A DNA stretch of 64,000 bases from Paenalkalicoccus suaedae (GCF_006965545.2 NZ_CP041372.2:2418001-2482000); one strand, 5' to 3'. Shown: positions 1 through 7,971, counted from the stretch's first letter. A program made the numbers and translations. The notes: generated from the letters alone by a model not told the origin.

Positions 1-45
1 GAATGTCCTTCGGGTCTGCCAGCTCTGCGTTTAATTTAAAGAGTT
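1..45 (-). repeat. Edge fragment of the structured hairpin element
   Basis: The first bases match the end of the copy at 40408-40572 almost base for base, including the terminal GGGTCTGCCAGCTCT block and the following TTTGATTTAAA/TTTAATTTAAA flank. The rest of the copy lies left of the window. It is in opposite orientation to the copy at 436-606, as the copies at 40.4 and 40.8 kb are to each other. Confidence 0.7.
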
Positions 46-91
46 CACAAGAGAAGAACTTTCTTTAGAATAGTAGTATTTCACTTCGATG

Positions 92-290
92 TTTCTCGTC
101 ACTTCTCTCACTTTGCACATCACTTCCAGCAATTTGCTCTTCTTAACCTCGGACTTTCTCTTCACAACGGTGGCGATTCGCTTCACTGCTTGCTTTCTCG
201 TCACTTCTCTCACTTTGCACATCACTTCCGGCAACTTGCTCTTCATAAGATCGAGTTTCCGTGTCACTTCAGTAGTCGATATCATCATAA
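92..290. repeat. 21-bp periodic array 1 (TCACTTC motif)
   Basis: Units begin near 92, 113, 134, 155, 176, 194, 215, 236 and 257. The steps are 21,21,21,21,18 and then 21 again. The segment from 92 recurs from 194 with few changes, so the higher-order period is 102 bp. The unit theme is TT, a few pyrimidines, then TCACTTC. Because 21 is divisible by three, both strands stay open over most of the array and spell 7-residue pseudo-repeats, but no ribosome binding site precedes them. I treat it as non-coding. Confidence 0.75.
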
Positions 291-435
291 TTTCTTCTTT
301 CCTATTGAGGTCTTCGATCAGAAAGACGTAGTCGAACTTTTATTGCTTAGGCACTTTAGCAGTATTAAAAGGTAAAGCCGTTTTTGGTTTCGGTTTTGAT
401 CTTACCCAGCATTTGCTCTAGTCCTCTAGAAGCTC

Positions 436-606
436 TAGAGGAGGCAGACTCGGAGAATGCCCGAAGACAATTAGCAGGAATAGGCAGGGAATGAGACCAC
501 GCAGAAGGGCGTTTAGGAGGAGACGACAGTCGACTCCTGCCTGACGAGTAGGCTCAGGCCCTGACCCTGCTAATGTCGTAGGGCATTCATAGAGCTGACT
601 CCTCTA
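436..606 (+). repeat. Structured hairpin element, copy A (complete)
   Basis: An outer stem pairs TAGAGGAG with CTCCTCTA. It continues through GAATGCCC/GGGCATTC and GACAATTAGCAGG/CCTGCTAATGTC. The interior carries a core (GAGACC..CGCAG..GGCGTTTAG..GACGACAGTCGA..TGCC.GACGAG) that also occurs, on the other strand, in the copies at 7.74 and 40.41 kb. The stem arms differ from those copies but remain complementary. It may be a structured RNA or a MITE-like element. From memory, the core architecture resembles a repeat scattered through many Bacillaceae genomes. Confidence 0.75.
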
Positions 607-713
607 ACTCCAAACACGAAGAAAACTGTAAGAAGCAACTTGGCCTTCAGCAACCAAATCTCGTTAGAGCTGCTCGAATCTCTTAACTAGTTGGCACTTC
701 AGCAATCCAAGCA

Positions 714-750
714 CGAAAAAACGAAGACTTTAGCTTTCAAAGTCTTCGTT
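714..750 (-). terminator. Terminator after radC
   Basis: The hairpin AACGAAGACTT / AAGTCTTCGTT (720-730 with 740-750) is followed on the minus strand by a run of T. It lies 9 bases past the stop codon of radC exon 2. Confidence 0.85.
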
Positions 751-758
751 TCTAATAC

Positions 759-899
759 TTAAATATACCCTTTTTCTTTTAGTGAATAATACTGATCGTC
801 TCCTATGATGATGTGATCGAGTAACTCAATTCCTAGAAGTTTTCCGCATTCTACTATGCGTTGTGTAACATCAATGTCTTCTTGACTTGGTGATGGATC
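759..899 (-). CDS. radC: RadC, C-terminal exon (exon 2)
   Basis: Forty-six codons starting DPSPSQED and ending KEKGYI, with the usual RadC tail including [14 protein letters not shown]. They restore the part missing from the upstream RadC fragment at 2218-2763. Joined at the predicted group II splice sites, the two exons read in frame through [14 protein letters not shown] and give a 228-residue protein, the normal RadC length. The segment has no start codon of its own, so it is an exon rather than a separate gene. Without splicing, RadC would stop soon after HPSG. Confidence 0.85.
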   Translation of the reverse strand, partial: DPSPSQEDIDVTQRIVECGKLLGIELLDHIIIGDDQYYSLKEKGYI

Positions 900-2217
900 G
901 TAGGGTCGAATGCTTGCGCCGCGCTACTTAAAGCCGGTTTCAAGATCCTCCCTCAGAACCGTACGTACGACTTTCACCGTATACGGCTCGCCAGTTACAT
1001 AGAGCGAGACAGAAGTGGTCGTTTAAAACCAAGACGTGTCAGGAGTGCGTATGCTTTTTTAGATGTTGTAGATCGTTTGTATGCAATTGTTTTTAACAGA
1101 CTTGCTTCTGCAAGTGCTGTTAACTTAGACACTGCATACGTAGTGGGAACGTAGCGAAATGTTTTTTTGAAACGATGAAGCTCCTGCTCATATTTTGCTA
1201 TTATCTCTTTTTCAGACAAAGAAGCTAAAGAAGCGCGATGCGTCGATGTGAAGGAGTAGTAGCACCCGTATCCATGATTTTTAGCCATTGCTTGCAGAGT
1301 GGGTCTTGGGATCGATAATCCTCTCTCAGACAGCTCATAGCCAAAAAGCTCTATCCTAGTGGAAGTAGGAAGGAACGTTAATGGTGCTAGAATGGCAGTA
1401 TGTCTAGACGTCTCTTCTTTAGAAAAAACGACACACTGTCCATCAAACCAAAATTGTTCATAGGATTGAGCCAATACAAGGTATGTAACAAGTGCTACTA
1501 CATCTTTATAGAGCGGATGATCACTATCTTCGTAAACGTCCATGAGTATACTCGTTGTCAGCGTGGATACGGAATAAAGACCCAGCAACTTTGTAACTAG
1601 GAACGAGCCACTTTTCTTCATTGGTAAATGAATCAGAGCTCTTTTACCTAGTGGATTATGAGCTAATGTGCGAATGTGATAGTGATCATTTGAGTAGCCT
1701 CTTTTCTCCCTCGCTTCGCTGAACGCAAGCTGAATAATAGAGAACGGTATAGCAGCTAGTTTACTTGGCAAACGTGTACTCACTTCATGCCTCCTCTTTT
1801 TAACCTGTCTCCCTTCCCCATGCTATATTCATTACAAATAAACGTTGAGTACTATGGAGACTCCGTTACCATATAGCCGGTGGCTACTTAGGCAATCCCT
1901 GAATGATTGAGTCAACTAGATACGCATAACGTAGGTACTCCGTTCGACTTTGACGCTGACTGTCTCTCACTATAATCGTTATCGGGTGAATAACAAGTAT
2001 GACAGTCACTATTGGCGCATCCTTACGCGCTACAGTCTAGAGTTCAGGCAGTATAGCTTTTACCTTATTATGCTTAGTCTGAGGGACTTCGTTCCCCCTT
2101 TTTACACCATGCTATTGTCCCTTGTCTCGTTTCCGATAAAGGTAAGGTGCTGACTATAGAATGTTGTGAGAAATTCTAAACCTAATGGTCGCTAGTTAAC
2201 GCAAGCTTCAGGCGCAC
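900..2217 (-). mobile_element. Group II intron inserted in radC
   Basis: On the minus strand the element starts with GTGCGCC at 2217 (consensus GUGYG) and ends with AC at 901-900 (consensus AY). A canonical 34-nt domain V occupies 956-989 (GAGCCGTATACGG, GTGAAAGTCG loop, ACGGTTC), and domain VI follows. The last seven bases of the 5' exon (ATCGGGT) have a perfect complement at 1981-1987, about 230 nt into the intron, where EBS1 is expected. Excision restores the RadC frame exactly. The region 1784-2217 would hold domains I-III, and the open reading frame sits in domain IV. Confidence 0.9.
995..1783 (-). CDS. Group II intron-encoded protein, maturase-like, no reverse transcriptase motif
   Basis: A 262-residue protein in domain IV of the intron, ending 5 nt before domain V. 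A strong GAGGAGG site sits 6 nt before a GTG start. I find none of the reverse transcriptase landmarks (no YADD) and no LAGLIDADG or HNH motif. From about residue 190 (EIIAKYEQELHRF) to 250 (SLLKTIAYKRSTTSKKAY) it resembles the maturase domain X of bacterial group II proteins, which has a typical E-I-I-x-x-Y-x-x-E-L-R-x-F start and a K-T-L-A-x-K-x-K-T-S block. Residues 1-185 are unfamiliar. Inference: it helps splice this intron but cannot reverse transcribe it. The domain X match is from memory of the family. Confidence 0.6.
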   Translation of the reverse strand: MSTRLPSKLAAIPFSIIQLAFSEAREKRGYSNDHYHIRTLAHNPLGKRALIHLPMKKSGSFLVTKLLGLYSVSTLTTSILMDVYEDSDHPLYKDVVALVTYLVLAQSYEQFWFDGQCVVFSKEETSRHTAILAPLTFLPTSTRIELFGYELSERGLSIPRPTLQAMAKNHGYGCYYSFTSTHRASLASLSEKEIIAKYEQELHRFKKTFRYVPTTYAVSKLTALAEASLLKTIAYKRSTTSKKAYALLTRLGFKRPLLSRSM

Positions 2218-2763
2218 ACCCGATGGATGATTGTGTAAGCAGACAAGTGACGCGGCTGAATAGCGAAAAGCTTCTTTAAAAAGTTCTCTAGGGTGAACGA
2301 TTGACGCATTTAAACTACCTATAAAGAGCGTTTTTTTATGCATGACTTTATTTTTTGTGTTGAGATATAGTGCAATGAAATGCTCTTGTTTTAAGTGGCG
2401 CATTTCCTCCATCATATAGGCTGCAACATTCTCTGGAGATCTGATGACGAAGTCACCGTCTACCGAGAGCTGCCTGAGCCTTTGACCAAGCTCTAAGGCT
2501 GCGCGCAGCTGAACTGCCTTGGCCTCGCCTATTCCTTTAATGTCTTTTAGCTCTGCGATCGAGGCATCTTGTAGAAGCTTTAATCCATGGAACTCATGAA
2601 GGAGTCGATTTGCAAGCTGTAGCACAGGCTCTGTGCGCGTGCCTGTACCTAGTAGGATGGCGATTAATTCTTGATTGGATAATACGTGTGGACCTTCTCG
2701 AATCATTCTTTCTCTGGGACGTTCACTTTTTGGAACATCACGAATAAGCATAGGTGTTGCCAT
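2218..2763 (-). CDS. radC: RadC, N-terminal exon (exon 1)
   Basis: The first 182 residues of RadC, a JAB/MPN-type protein historically linked to DNA repair, role unsettled. The N-terminus has the RadC signature KSERPRERM, then a helix-hairpin-helix region (IAELKDIKGIGEAKAVQL, about 65-85), then the JAB fold with HNHPSG at its end. The intron enters directly after HPSG, inside the metal-binding motif H-x-H-P-S-G-D-P-x-P-S. Unspliced, translation runs 11 more codons (VRLKLALTSDH) to a stop. maf lies 18 bp upstream on the same strand, as in B. subtilis. Confidence 0.88.
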
Positions 2764-2781
2764 TAAAACCTCCTTTGAGCT

Positions 2782-3345
2782 TTAGTAGTGGTTTTTGATG
2801 ACACGAACAACCTTTGCTATTGGTAATCCCACAATGGAAAAGTAATCGCCTTCTATTCTCTCCACGAGAGTAGCTCCGAGGCCTTGAATACCGTAGGCTC
2901 CAGCTTTATCAGCTGGTTCACCGCTCTTTATGTATGCATCTATTTCGCTTTCTGTTAAGGGATAAAAGTAAACGTCAGCCGATTCGGTAAAGCGTGACTC
3001 TTGAGTCGAAGAAAGAATGGCAACACCAGTGTGAACCTGATGTTTTTTCCCTGATAAACGCATCAGCATTTGTTTAGCATCATGATCGTCTCGAGGCTTA
3101 CCAAGCACCTCATCGTCTAATGCTACTAAGGTATCAGCGCCAATGATAATAGAATTCTGTTTTTCTTCACGAACAAAAACGTCACGGGCTTTTTCATAGG
3201 CTAATTGTTGAACAAGTTCTGTAGGGGGTAATGCTAATGAGTGGTCCTCCTCGTAATCGCTTGGCTTGACAGTAAAAGTGATACCCACCTGGTCAAGTAA
3301 TTGTTTACGTCTTGGAGACTGTGAGGCCAATAGAATCGGCTTCAT
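2782..3345 (-). CDS. maf: Maf family nucleotide pyrophosphatase
   Basis: A 187-residue Maf/YhdE protein. It has the N-terminal ASQSPRRKQLL phosphate-binding motif, the central GADTLVALD block and the SGEPADKAGAYGIQGLG block, all characteristic of the family. Maf proteins hydrolyse non-canonical or modified nucleoside triphosphates to monophosphates, and overproduction in B. subtilis interferes with septum formation. Length is typical. It lies between spoIIB and radC, the conserved Bacillus order, and radC follows after 18 bp. Confidence 0.93.
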   Translation of the reverse strand: MKPILLASQSPRRKQLLDQVGITFTVKPSDYEEDHSLALPPTELVQQLAYEKARDVFVREEKQNSIIIGADTLVALDDEVLGKPRDDHDAKQMLMRLSGKKHQVHTGVAILSSTQESRFTESADVYFYPLTESEIDAYIKSGEPADKAGAYGIQGLGATLVERIEGDYFSIVGLPIAKVVRVIKNHY

Positions 3346-3375
3346 GTAGAATCATCCTTCCTCAAATAAAAATTG

Positions 3376-3424
3376 ATAAAGAAGGAAGATATAGGATGAT
3401 TATAGCACCTATCTCTTCCTTCTG
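3376..3424 (-). terminator. Terminator after the SpoIIB-like gene
   Basis: An inverted repeat pairs AGAAGGAAGA with TCTTCCTTCT, extended by an ATAGG/CCTAT pair, around an AT-rich loop. A T-rich stretch follows on the minus strand. It separates the spoIIB-like gene from maf. Confidence 0.65.
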
Positions 3425-3453
3425 CAATAAAAAAGCGAACATTTGTTTTGGAA

Positions 3454-4227
3454 TTATTCACGTGACACATATGTGCCTAATTCTTGCATGATATTTACTT
3501 GTAGCTCTAAAGGATTATCCTTAAGTAAAGATAGTACCATTGCTTCCTCTGACCAATCAAACGAGCTCCCCTCTGCCTGCACAATGGCAGAAACGTCTCC
3601 CAGAGCTTCGTCAGATATATCGTTACCAAGCATTTTAGCAAGGCTTACTTGAGAGAGCTGATCTAATAATTGTACCGATTTCTCTAGGCTTGAATCAATC
3701 GCTACATCTATTTTTTTGACGTAGACTGGTATACCTTTATCCGCAGCTACTTGAGACCAAGCTGCTAGTAGCTCCTGATCAGTCGATGCGCCGACCCATA
3801 CGTAGGTTAAATTAGTTTTAAAAAGCATAACTGGAAAGCCCTGCTGATGTAGCAGAGCTTCGTGTGAGGTTAACATCTCATCGGTTTGAAAGGCACCACT
3901 TTGTAAAATGTACCATGTTTGTGACGCGTCATTTGCTGAGACTGCAGGAGTAGTGGTGGCGCTTACAGTAGTTGCTTGCGTATCGCCGCCACTCCCCTCG
4001 GCTGTTACAAATGAGAGCATGACATATCCTAGTATTCCTCCTATTAATAAGGCGCCGAACAAGGCGATTACTAAAAATACGACCATCTGTTTAATCGGTA
4101 CACTCCATTTGAGGATACCCGGTCTAAAAGAGCTTATTCCGTTATCAATAGATGGGCGTCTAAGCTCATCTCTCTTTTCTTTCTCTTTAGAAAATGAAAT
4201 GGTTTTTGTCTTTTTTTGATGTAGCAA
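3454..4227 (-). CDS. spoIIB: SpoIIB-like membrane protein with SPOR-type domain
   Basis: A 257-residue bitopic protein. A basic cytoplasmic N-terminus (1-46) is followed by one membrane segment (about 47-74), a Ser/Thr/Ala-rich linker and a SPOR-like domain (about 107-180, beginning TWYILQSGAFQ). SpoIIB helps localise septal peptidoglycan degradation during engulfment at sporulation. Identification rests on this architecture and on its position between maf and the prepilin peptidase locus, where B. subtilis carries spoIIB. It is shorter than the B. subtilis protein. The start is TTG behind GAGGAG with rather long spacing, so the exact start is uncertain. Confidence 0.75.
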   Translation of the reverse strand: MLHQKKTKTISFSKEKEKRDELRRPSIDNGISSFRPGILKWSVPIKQMVVFLVIALFGALLIGGILGYVMLSFVTAEGSGGDTQATTVSATTTPAVSANDASQTWYILQSGAFQTDEMLTSHEALLHQQGFPVMLFKTNLTYVWVGASTDQELLAAWSQVAADKGIPVYVKKIDVAIDSSLEKSVQLLDQLSQVSLAKMLGNDISDEALGDVSAIVQAEGSSFDWSEEAMVLSLLKDNPLELQVNIMQELGTYVSRE

Positions 4228-4310
4228 GCGAATCAGTCTCCTCTCATAGATTAGTAGTAGTCTATGAATGAACGATACGTGCTAGAACTAGTTATCTTTA
4301 TTGTAACAAA

Positions 4311-4338
4311 AACGCCATAACAAAACTGTTATGGCGTT
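4311..4338 (-). terminator. Terminator of the pilus operon
   Basis: A perfect 12-bp stem AACGCCATAACA / TGTTATGGCGTT with a 4-nt loop, followed on the minus strand by a T-rich stretch. It lies directly after the pilO-like gene. Confidence 0.9.
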
Positions 4339-4345
4339 GAATAAG

Positions 4346-5239
4346 TTAGTTTAAGAACGGTTGCTCTCTTTCTTCCTGCTCTCTGTAATCAATAATTGGC
4401 GCTTCTGATTCTAATTCTTCTTCGAGCTCAGGGTAATAGAAGCTTGAGACTTGTACTTCATAAAAGATATTGGTCTCACCGTCAAAAATCCGATCCTCTT
4501 CCTCACCTAAAAAGACGATAGACTCCGTATTTAAGATTCTCACACTATTTTCTAACTGTTGTAAGAAGGTTGATAGGCTCTCGTAATTATTAACATGCAG
4601 AGTGATGGTAGCTGTTTGTTTTAAGACGCCATCGATCGGGCCTTGTTGCACAGCTCCACGAGGAAGCTCTTCACCCGCTTCAAGCTGCCTTTCAATAATT
4701 GCTTCGTCGTCCACAACAGGTTGCTCTTCCGTGTCCGTTAATTCATTGTTTTCATCTGCTGTCTCATTGGCTGACTCTGAAGTATTATTCACAGACTCTT
4801 CATTTTCTTCGTTTTCCTCATCGTCAACGCGAACATCTACCGCTGTAGACGCTGGATCCTCGATATCGGTGCGAAGCGCTGGGCCAATTGTTTCATACGC
4901 ATAGACAGGCAGGTCATAAGCCATGAGCATGTCCTGCACGCGAACGCCAGAAACTTCTTCTGCTCGGTTAATGTCTAAAATGAACTGATCCGTTTGCTTA
5001 ACTACCGGCAGGCGGCGCTGTAATTCAGTCGATCGATCGTCACGAGTCGCAGCTTCTAACGTTTGCTCTTCTACTTGATCCTCTAGCTGTGCAATTAGCT
5101 CTCGCTCCTGATCAACCTGCGTTGTAAGCGTGGCAGAGGCCTCTCTTGCTGGTTGAATCTGCACGAAGAATACGGCGATTAGAGCAATAATAATAACAAC
5201 CGCTAACCCTGCTAATATACTGTAATGTTTTCGTGTCAT
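4346..5239 (-). CDS. pilO: Type IV pilus inner-membrane protein, PilO-like
   Basis: A 297-residue protein with one N-terminal membrane helix (about 7-28), a coiled coil (33-75), a very acidic Asn/Glu/Thr-rich linker (about 140-185) and a folded C-terminal region (about 205-270). This is PilO architecture, though the acidic linker is an addition. PilO pairs with PilN in the alignment subcomplex joining the cytoplasmic PilM ring to the envelope. Its start overlaps the end of pilN by 4 bp. It is the last gene of the pilus operon. Assignment is by position and topology, since sequence conservation in PilO is low. Confidence 0.75.
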   Translation of the reverse strand: MTRKHYSILAGLAVVIIIALIAVFFVQIQPAREASATLTTQVDQERELIAQLEDQVEEQTLEAATRDDRSTELQRRLPVVKQTDQFILDINRAEEVSGVRVQDMLMAYDLPVYAYETIGPALRTDIEDPASTAVDVRVDDEENEENEESVNNTSESANETADENNELTDTEEQPVVDDEAIIERQLEAGEELPRGAVQQGPIDGVLKQTATITLHVNNYESLSTFLQQLENSVRILNTESIVFLGEEEDRIFDGETNIFYEVQVSSFYYPELEEELESEAPIIDYREQEEREQPFLN

Positions 5240-5850
5240 GGTAACACCACCTCATCTTCCTGCTCGTCTGAATATGCGCGAACGGCATCTGGATGCAGGA
5301 CGAGTCGGTAGGTTGTGAAGTATTGAGGAATGTACGTTTCGTACCAGAATGGGTCTTCTTCTACTTCCTCTTCAATATCCTCCCCGAGAACGGCTTCTAC
5401 ATTTGCTTCTTGAATCATTGGTGACTGCTCTAGATTATATTGGAACTGAGCGATATCAGACATGCTTGTTAATACAATCTCCATCTCGATATCAGCAGGG
5501 AACGTGTAATCAAATAATGTAATGTTGCCCTCCTCCGGCATCGCAGCAACAATGGTAGATAAAACGGCAAAAGAAGGTACTCGCTTGTTTTCGAGCTCCT
5601 CGATTTTTTGACCGAGTTCGCCTCCATCTGCAGGATCTAGTTCACTTAATTCTTGCTCTAGCATCGTCGTTTCTACACGTGCCTCGGTTAACTCTGCTTC
5701 TTTCGCCATACGATTATCTTCTACTTGATTGCCAAGGAATAAAAGGACAATTAGGCCGATGATTCCGATACTTCCTACAAGTATGAGCGAAAGCGAAAAC
5801 GTACGATCACGTTTTGACTGATGTGGTAATAAATTTATCTCAACTGCCAT
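5236..5850 (-). CDS. pilN: Type IV pilus assembly protein PilN-like
   Basis: A 204-residue protein. The N-terminus VEINLLPHQSKR matches the short cytoplasmic INLLP peptide by which PilN proteins bind PilM. One membrane helix (about 18-43) follows, then a coiled coil (45-85) and a compact extracytoplasmic domain ending in an acidic tail. It lies between pilM (2-bp gap) and pilO (4-bp overlap), the standard pilMNO order. Confidence 0.85.
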   Translation of the reverse strand: MAVEINLLPHQSKRDRTFSLSLILVGSIGIIGLIVLLFLGNQVEDNRMAKEAELTEARVETTMLEQELSELDPADGGELGQKIEELENKRVPSFAVLSTIVAAMPEEGNITLFDYTFPADIEMEIVLTSMSDIAQFQYNLEQSPMIQEANVEAVLGEDIEEEVEEDPFWYETYIPQYFTTYRLVLHPDAVRAYSDEQEDEVVLP

Positions 5851-5852
5851 TG

Positions 5853-6821
5853 TTACACCTCTTTTTTCATTGCGAGTCCAACCGCTTCGTAGAATCGTGC
5901 TTCGATTCGCTCCTGGCGCTTTGTTTCTGCTTCTAATTCGAACAGGCCGACAACCTTTTGCGTAAATGTTTGTTTGGCAAGCTCTGTTAATTTTTCAAGT
6001 AGTGGATGATCTCCGCTTACAACAATCTTGCCAACGCTTGATTGCCCACTTTGGTAGTTATATTGATAAAAGTTTAATAGTTTTCCAATCTCGTCCTCTG
6101 CATCTCGCCATCCAGATAACAACTCTTCTGATTCGCCGGTAAAACGAAGCTCACCGTAATCAAGCTTCCACTTGTCTGAATTTGACTCAAGTGGAATCGT
6201 TCGCATAACAAGCGGTAACTCGTGATCAAAGATCGTTGCGTGAACATGCGTTGGATACACCTGAAGCATCATCATATGCTCTTCTTCTCTGAACCCCATT
6301 AACTCATAAAAACGGAATAAAGAAAGATTCACGAGATCCGCGACGACAGGCTTTATATGTACTTCCTTCAATAGCTTCGAGATCATGACAACATTTTCTT
6401 CTGGCGCAGCAAAGATCAGCATATCTCGCGTCTCTTCATTAGCGGATATCTCGTGCGCGTGGAAAACAGGTTGTTCGATAGGAAGATGGAGGGATTCGCC
6501 AAGCTCCATATAAAGGTGACTTCTAATCTCATCCTGATGAACTGTTATAGGTACTTGGTGTCTTCTAATAACAGCCATGGAATCTGGAATGGTAAACATC
6601 ACTTTCTTTTTACGTAGCTTCCATTCATCTGTGATTTCCTGCAAAATTGTAGCGAACGTATCGAGCTCAACAATACGTCCATTTTGAAGGACTCCTTGAG
6701 GAATAAAGCGCTCCTCCATTAATTCTATTTCACGCAGTGACGAACGCTTTGCTTTAACAAAACGGATCACGTGATCATGAATAATAAGCGCATGTCGTGT
6801 TGTATTTGTAAAAGGATTCAT
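5853..6821 (-). CDS. pilM: Type IV pilus assembly protein PilM-like ATPase
   Basis: A 322-residue actin-like protein of the PilM family, predicted cytoplasmic (no membrane segment). Family features visible here are the early LIIHDHVIRFVKA strand pair, the block KKVMFTIPDSMAVIRR, and a late KIVVSGDHPLLEKL nucleotide-fold strand with a final EAVGLAMK helix. PilM forms the cytoplasmic ring that binds the PilN N-terminal peptide, and the next gene supplies that peptide. Confidence 0.85.
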   Translation of the reverse strand: MNPFTNTTRHALIIHDHVIRFVKAKRSSLREIELMEERFIPQGVLQNGRIVELDTFATILQEITDEWKLRKKKVMFTIPDSMAVIRRHQVPITVHQDEIRSHLYMELGESLHLPIEQPVFHAHEISANEETRDMLIFAAPEENVVMISKLLKEVHIKPVVADLVNLSLFRFYELMGFREEEHMMMLQVYPTHVHATIFDHELPLVMRTIPLESNSDKWKLDYGELRFTGESEELLSGWRDAEDEIGKLLNFYQYNYQSGQSSVGKIVVSGDHPLLEKLTELAKQTFTQKVVGLFELEAETKRQERIEARFYEAVGLAMKKEV

Positions 6822-6842
6822 AGTCTTCCCCTTCCTGTCTCA

Positions 6843-7604
6843 TTAAAAAAAGAATAACGCTCGGTAGCTATCTACGAGCTGCTGTCCAAAAAAGTACGCG
6901 ATGAGTGCACCGACAGCTATGTATGGTCCAAACGGTATTTCGCGTTTTCTATCAAATGATTTAAAAGCAAGGTTTATCACAGCGACGACTAGTCCGAGCA
7001 TTGCCGCGATAAAGAGCGAGGTGAGCGTCCCCATTAGTCCGAGCGCAAACCCAATGACGCCGTATAGCTTAATATCTCCCCCACCCATACCGCCTTTAGA
7101 AACAATGGCGAGGAGAAATAATAACCCAAATCCAACTGCTGCACCGAGTGGCGCATCCCATATTGGCTCTAATGGCGCTATCGTAAATCGTAGTATTACG
7201 AATAGTGGTAAGAAAAATAAAAGTACCTTATTTAAAATTAGCATCGATGAAAGATCCGATACAACGATAATAACTAATAACGATATAAGTAAAAGTGCGA
7301 CTACGAGCTCTGCTGTGAAGCCAAAGTGATAATAGCTGTAAGCGAATAAAAGTCCCGTTAAAAGCTCCATTGTTGGATAAAGAGCAGAGATCTTTGTTTT
7401 GCAACCTTTGCACTTGCCTCTTTGGAAGAGGTAAGAAAAAACTGGGATAAGCTCTGTCGCATGGAGCGTGCGATCACAGGTGGTGCAGTGCGATCTAGGT
7501 GTCACGATTGACTCCCCTTTTGGAAGCCTGAGTCCGACTACATTATAAAAGGATCCTAACGTGATCCCGACTAGAAAAAGATATATGTATATAAACAGCT
7601 CCAT
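6843..7604 (-). CDS. comC: Prepilin peptidase (ComC/PilD)
   Basis: A 253-residue polytopic membrane protease that cleaves prepilin leaders after the conserved Gly and N-methylates the new N-terminus. The N-terminal region has the expected GSFYNVVGLRLPKGESIV block. Two CxxC pairs follow (CTTC, CKGC), forming the cytoplasmic zinc site. The catalytic aspartates lie in VSDLSSMLI and in the signature GGGDIKLYG. I chose the ATG at 7604 (MELFIYIY) because TAGGAGAG sits just before it; an in-frame start further up lacks this. Position matches B. subtilis comC, upstream of pilMNO. Confidence 0.93.
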   Translation of the reverse strand: MELFIYIYLFLVGITLGSFYNVVGLRLPKGESIVTPRSHCTTCDRTLHATELIPVFSYLFQRGKCKGCKTKISALYPTMELLTGLLFAYSYYHFGFTAELVVALLLISLLVIIVVSDLSSMLILNKVLLFFLPLFVILRFTIAPLEPIWDAPLGAAVGFGLLFLLAIVSKGGMGGGDIKLYGVIGFALGLMGTLTSLFIAAMLGLVVAVINLAFKSFDRKREIPFGPYIAVGALIAYFFGQQLVDSYRALFFF

Positions 7605-7740
7605 CGCGTCTCTCCTACATTCAGCAATCATTACAACTATTTCCTATTATAGAGTTTTTCTGCGCAAGAATAAACCGTTTTTTGTAGAGAAATGCGAGGG
7701 ATTGAAGAAATGTGTATTTTAATAGTAGAAACCGGTGTTT

Positions 7741-7910
7741 GGGCTGTCGCCCCTGCAGACACGTTACGACATCTGTGAGGGTTGCCTCGGAGCTTCCTCG
7801 TCGGCAGAGTTCGACTGTCGTCTTTCTCTAAACGCCTACTGTGGGATCTCCAAAACCTTCTACTCTCACGGATTGTCCTTAGGGGCTCTTTGGGACTGAA
7901 GGCTCTGAAC
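7741..7910 (-). repeat. Structured hairpin element, copy B (complete)
   Basis: Read on the minus strand it holds the shared core GAGATCCCACAG..AGGCGTTTAG followed by GACGACAGTCGA and TGCCGACGAGGAAGCTC. A stem GACAATCCGTGAG pairs imperfectly with CCTCACAGATGTC. Relative to copies A and C the stem bases differ on both arms and still pair. It lies between the prepilin terminator and the prepilin peptidase start, in the direction of the pilus operon. Confidence 0.75.
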
Positions 7911-7971
7911 TTTAAAATTAATTAAGTTTCTGAGCCCCTCTTTAAAAAGCAAATTTAATAATAGTAAAAAG

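Noticed and set aside
995-1783. LAGLIDADG or HNH homing endonuclease in the intron
   Set aside because: No such motif could be found. The C-terminus fits maturase domain X better.
2182-2217. RadC as a simple 193-residue truncated protein
   Set aside because: The last 11 codons lie in intron sequence and the missing 46 residues lie in frame beyond the intron. Splice signals are complete.
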